The notes under the pieces are model-generated. The model had not been told where the DNA came from and made no database searches. It saw nothing but the letters and a program-made list of their open reading frames with translations. A stretch of 64,000 bases of DNA, taken from positions 1 to 64,000 of the forward strand of contig NZ_SELS01000005.1 in the NCBI RefSeq assembly GCF_004197395.1, given 5' to 3'. Both the position numbers and the translations under genes were made by a program. The stretch's first letter is position 1; every line of letters starts with the position of its first letter. Positions 60,993-64,000 of the stretch are shown piece after piece. The DNA is from Paraburkholderia sp. UYCP14C (GTDB taxonomy: Bacteria > Pseudomonadota > Gammaproteobacteria > Burkholderiales > Burkholderiaceae).

Positions 60993-61931
60993 TCAAGGTC
61001 CCAGTTCATGCGCGCGCTGCCGTTCGGCTTGCGTCGGAAATAACTTCACCCGCAACGCCTGAAGCTGCGCGTTGCGCTGCGAGGCGTCGAGACTGGCATC
61101 GCCAACGATCTTTCGAGCGTCGTTCTGATAGCTCGAATAGCGCTCGGCCCAATGCTGTCCTTCCCGGCTACGCTCGCTGAAGCTCGTCACCGTTTTTTGC
61201 AGTAGTCCGAGCAGGTATTGGATGTGCTGCTCTTCGTCGTGGCTGTTTCGCCAATGAGGAACCGGATAACGCGGTTGCTCCCCGGCGGCGGCTATCCCGT
61301 CCTGATCGGCCGTGCGTTGCCGCCATTCGTCGATGGCCTGCGTCAATTGCGAATCGTCGTTCTGATACCACGCCTGCACGACCTGGTCGCCCAGCATCCG
61401 TTGCCGCAACTGGTCGCGCTGCTGACGCCACGTCACGATACGGTTGATGTCGACGTTCGATGCACTCAGGTTCTGCGCACTCAGGTTCTGCGCGGCGAGC
61501 AGATCGTCGTGCGCTTTCATATAGGCCACGTAATGCTCGGCGATTTGCACCGCTTGCTCCGAAGCAGGAGGACTCAGCCGGGTTCTCAGATACAACTCCA
61601 GTTGCTCCGCACGGTCGTCGGCCGTCTGTTCGAGAAGGTAGAAGTCGACCAGGTCACGCAATGCGTCGTTGACGATCAGATCGTGGCTGTCCGTCATCGC
61701 CAGACCGTTGGCGAGGCTCGAATCCCCGGGCCAGATGCGCAACGAGGTATCGGCATCGGCTGCGGGCGCGAGGACTGAAGCCGCGGCAGCCCGGTTGTTC
61801 TGACTATCCGCGACGACGTTCGTTGCTGCCGCCGTTGCTGGCGCCGCATGCCGGAAATACAGCACGCCGCTCGACAGACCCAGCGCCGCCGCGCAGATCA
61901 CGCTAACAGGTCCCAGCCATTTTTCCGGCAT
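60993..61931 (-). CDS. Lipase chaperone (LifO/foldase)-like membrane-anchored protein
   Basis: This 312-residue protein has an N-terminal membrane anchor (about 7-27) and a long helical periplasmic part. The family pattern of lipase-specific foldases is visible: a SLxNG-type segment (SSLANGLAMTDSHDL), then the foldase motif LRDLVDFYLLEQ at 91-102 where Lif proteins have RxxFDYxL, and the helical C-terminus with LFPTQAERQRAHEL. Residue changes in the motif (FDY to VDF) and the Gln-rich linker make it divergent. Lif proteins fold a lipase encoded next to them, but no lipase is adjacent here; a GH28 pectinase lies 91 bases upstream on the same strand. Start 61931 has AAGGATAG before it. Confidence 0.65.
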   Translation of the reverse strand: MPEKWLGPVSVICAAALGLSSGVLYFRHAAPATAAATNVVADSQNNRAAAASVLAPAADADTSLRIWPGDSSLANGLAMTDSHDLIVNDALRDLVDFYLLEQTADDRAEQLELYLRTRLSPPASEQAVQIAEHYVAYMKAHDDLLAAQNLSAQNLSASNVDINRIVTWRQQRDQLRQRMLGDQVVQAWYQNDDSQLTQAIDEWRQRTADQDGIAAAGEQPRYPVPHWRNSHDEEQHIQYLLGLLQKTVTSFSERSREGQHWAERYSSYQNDARKIVGDASLDASQRNAQLQALRVKLFPTQAERQRAHELGP

Positions 61932-62022
61932 GCCTATCCTTGACGACGATCGCTTGAGAGAGCGATGCGGATGAGCCGATGACGCGCCTCTCCGCACCGC
62001 TAGCCGCAACGCTACTCCGCCG

Positions 62023-63273
62023 TTAGAACGAGCAGCTCGGCACGCTGCCGCTCAGCGTGAAGCTCGACGTGGTCACACCCGTGCCGGATGGCGTGACGTT
62101 CGAGTTATACAGACCGACGTTCGCGTACTGGTCGCCGCTTTGCGCGGTCGCATCGAGGCTGACGTTGGCCAGATACGCCGTCACCGGAAAGCTCGAACTG
62201 CGTCCATCGATCTTCGTATAGGCACCCGATAGCGACGCCGTCGAGTAAGCGCCATTGACGATGATGTTGGACAACGTCGGCGTGCCGCCGGTACTGCAAC
62301 TGCTGTAGTTGGTATCCGTCACGATCAGATGCTTCGCGTTGGTGATGCAGGTATTGACGTAGCTGACCTGCTGCACCGTCAGCGAACACGGATCGGCCTT
62401 CACGTTGATCGCGTTCGCGTCGGTCGAGGCCGTGCCGCTCAGATCGTTGCCGTACACGTAGTTGTTCTTGAACAGCACGTTCGACACGGTGTTCTTCGCG
62501 ATGCTGCCGACCGACAAACCATGCGTACCGTGCAGCTTCGTGTTCGATACGGTGACGTTCGACAGGTTGCCCGAGTTCGTCTTGACCGCGACACCATCGT
62601 CGCCGGCTTCGATGTCCGAGTTGGTCACCGTCGCATTGGTCAGGCTGTCGATGTCGATCCCGTCGGCATTGGCCCGCGTGGCCGGCGTGCGAATCGACAC
62701 GTTCCATGCGGTGAAGCCGCTGCCGCCTTCGACGTAGAGATTCGGATGGGCCGCCTGAGACAGCGTCACGTTATAGACGACGAAGTTCGTGATATTGCTC
62801 GCCTGCACGAGCCGCGGCGTGCCGCTGATGATATCGCCGCGGCCGTCGACGGTGCCCGGCCCCATCAACGACGCATTCGTGCCCGAGAACGACAGCAGGT
62901 TCGCGTTGCCCGAGTAGCTATTGTTGCCATACAACGTGACGCCCGAATTGACCACGATGCCGGCGCCGCTGATCGTCAGACTGTCGGTATAGAACGCGTT
63001 GTTCGATCCCGAAGACGCCAGCACGACGCTGCCGCCCGTACCGGCGCAGCTGTTCAAGGCCGCTTGCAGGCGGCTCGTGTCGTCGGTGGTCGGCGGCGAT
63101 GCGCGTTGAGAACTCGTGAATTGCGCGGTGAGCGTGGTGCAAACGGTGGGATAAGCTGGCTGCGTCACGGTTCGGCTATCGCCGGTCGCCAGTGTTTGCG
63201 CATGAGCGGCAATGGCAAACAGACAGGAACATGTAAGTACAACGGAAGAAAAGGCGCGACTGATTTTTTTCAT
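62023..63273 (-). CDS. GH28 polygalacturonase, secreted
   Basis: This 416-residue right-handed beta-helix enzyme has a Sec signal peptide (cleavage after AAHA, residue 25). GH28 catalytic motifs are NADGID at 202-207, GDDG at 224-227, HGLSVGS at 251-257 and NVKAD in place of the usual RIK. It should cleave pectic galacturonan outside the cell. Two ATG codons exist; 63273 is preferred because GGAG is six bases upstream. It keeps the histidine motif that the first GH28 protein lacks, so the two pectinases differ, perhaps endo- versus exo-acting. The Lif-like gene follows on the same strand. Confidence 0.84.
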   Translation of the reverse strand: MKKISRAFSSVVLTCSCLFAIAAHAQTLATGDSRTVTQPAYPTVCTTLTAQFTSSQRASPPTTDDTSRLQAALNSCAGTGGSVVLASSGSNNAFYTDSLTISGAGIVVNSGVTLYGNNSYSGNANLLSFSGTNASLMGPGTVDGRGDIISGTPRLVQASNITNFVVYNVTLSQAAHPNLYVEGGSGFTAWNVSIRTPATRANADGIDIDSLTNATVTNSDIEAGDDGVAVKTNSGNLSNVTVSNTKLHGTHGLSVGSIAKNTVSNVLFKNNYVYGNDLSGTASTDANAINVKADPCSLTVQQVSYVNTCITNAKHLIVTDTNYSSCSTGGTPTLSNIIVNGAYSTASLSGAYTKIDGRSSSFPVTAYLANVSLDATAQSGDQYANVGLYNSNVTPSGTGVTTSSFTLSGSVPSCSF

Positions 63274-63563
63274 CGACATCTCCGATGTGACGCACGTTTT
63301 TATGGGAGCCTGAGACGGAAATTGGATAGGTGGCCTGACTACTGTGTAGTCGTATGACCAATTCCCGGACGAATACTAGGTTCCGGGCTCAGGCCTGTCA
63401 AGCAAACGGGATGTCGATAGGAGCGGCGCAATCGGCGTGGTGCGATGCGCCGGTTCAGCGAGTCGTTGCGGGCAAAGACAATCTGCATGCAACGAGCATT
63501 GAAACAGTGAGAAGGAAAACGCCGGGCGGCAGAACGCGCTGCCGTTATGAATGGAAGACGTTC
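63274..63563. other. Gap between the pectinase and the cation transporter
   Basis: No CDS supported. It contains the promoter of the pectinase gene on the minus strand. No clear terminator for the cation transporter gene was recognised. Confidence 0.35.
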
Positions 63564-64000
63564 TTAATTACGCGGCACATCCGGTTCGAAGAACACCCAG
63601 CGCACCTGCGGGAACGTGGCCTGGAGATCGGCCTCGATGATGTTGATCGCATCGACCATCGCGCGGCCGCTCGCGTAGTCGATCATTTCCGCCTGCACCG
63701 CCACCACCACATGACGTCCCCACTGTAGCGTGATCATGTTCATGATGCTGCGAATCTCGGGACGCGCGCGCAGATGCGCGTCGATGGCGCCGCGCACTTC
63801 CGGGCTCGCCGATTCGCCGACGATCATCGACTTCACTTCACGCGCGACGAGCCACGCGATCGTCATCAGCAGCAGACCGACCCCGACCGAGCCGAGCGCG
63901 TCGTACACGGGGTCACCGGTCAGCATCGTCGATAGCACCGCGACGAAGGCGATCGCGAGACCGAACAGCGCGGCGATATCTTCGCCGGCCACGACCAGCA
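63564..64000 (-). CDS. Cation diffusion facilitator (CDF) transporter, C-terminal part
   Basis: The visible 145 residues are the end of a CDF-type metal exporter. They contain one or two membrane helices with GEDIAALFGLAIAFVAVLSTML, a further helix DALGSVGVGLLLMTIAWLVA, and the cytoplasmic C-terminal domain with IRSIMNMITLQWGRHVVVAVQAEM. The aspartate pair of the intramembrane metal site would lie in the missing N-terminal part or in the GEDIAAL helix. The reading frame is open across the window edge. Zn, Co or Fe is the usual cargo. Confidence 0.8.
   Translation of the reverse strand, partial: LVVAGEDIAALFGLAIAFVAVLSTMLTGDPVYDALGSVGVGLLLMTIAWLVAREVKSMIVGESASPEVRGAIDAHLRARPEIRSIMNMITLQWGRHVVVAVQAEMIDYASGRAMVDAINIIEADLQATFPQVRWVFFEPDVPRN

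Noticed and set aside
1..64000. tRNA, rRNA, CRISPR, IS elements and prophage genes
   Set aside because: No tRNA-like cloverleaf, regular spacer-repeat array, transposase or integrase motif was recognised by reading; a dedicated RNA-gene scan was not possible here.

Overview
The window is a GC-rich chromosomal segment of a plant- or soil-associated betaproteobacterium of the Burkholderia/Paraburkholderia group. The placement is an inference from gene families and codon use. Supporting content includes an llpE-bpeEF-oprC type RND efflux locus with a divergent LysR regulator, FlhDC, DUF4148 proteins, a quinate/shikimate catabolic block and two GH28 pectinases. No rRNA, tRNA, CRISPR array, phage or insertion sequence was recognised. 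The DNA is almost entirely catabolic, transport and regulatory genes in short operons.

Layout. 1-1146: the frameshifted start of a chemoreceptor-like gene and a long, mostly empty AT-richer stretch. 1147-5358: sugar ABC importer (binding protein, permease, ATPase; frcBCA type) with a ROK regulator. 5412-8531: large bifunctional penicillin-binding protein. 8835-12282: LysR regulator divergent from a DapA-family dehydratase/aldolase and an FAD amine oxidase-like enzyme. 12388-20285: TetR regulator, GH28 lipoprotein, and a quinate/shikimate block (MFS transporter, quinate/shikimate dehydrogenase, type II dehydroquinase, divergent 3-dehydroshikimate dehydratase) that would convert quinate to protocatechuate. 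20487-21645: three small conserved proteins. 21663-26242: AraC regulator plus hydroxyproline epimerase and a three-subunit D-hydroxyproline dehydrogenase with tightly overlapping genes. 26507-33084: atypical response regulator, two MFS transporters, and small accessory genes (DoxX, VOC, FucU, NTF2-like).

33454-35650: a HigBA-like toxin-antitoxin pair, an XRE/MmyB regulator and a GNAT acetyltransferase. 36387-37291: flhDC with a long structured leader and a clear terminator. 37395-41537: MntH, an acyl-CoA dehydrogenase-like monooxygenase and an RhlE-type helicase. 41672-46844: a divergent catabolic cluster (2-hydroxyacid dehydrogenase; SDR, MFS, VOC protein and a citrate synthase homologue with its own DNA-binding domain) with two matching palindromic operators between the divergent promoters. 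46932-50408: pqiABC. 50856-59086: bpeEF-oprC/llpE/bpeT efflux locus. 59298-63273: DUF4148 protein, a tiny ORF, aldo/keto reductase, an orphan lipase-chaperone-like protein and a second GH28. 63564-64000: the C-terminal part of a cation-diffusion-facilitator transporter.

The points most worth a second look are the HTH-citrate synthase fusion with its twin operators, the XRE operator pair flanking the toxin-antitoxin module, the toxin promoter lying inside the longest reading frame, the Ser-to-Asp nucleophile change in llpE, and the orphan lipase-foldase-like gene next to a pectinase.
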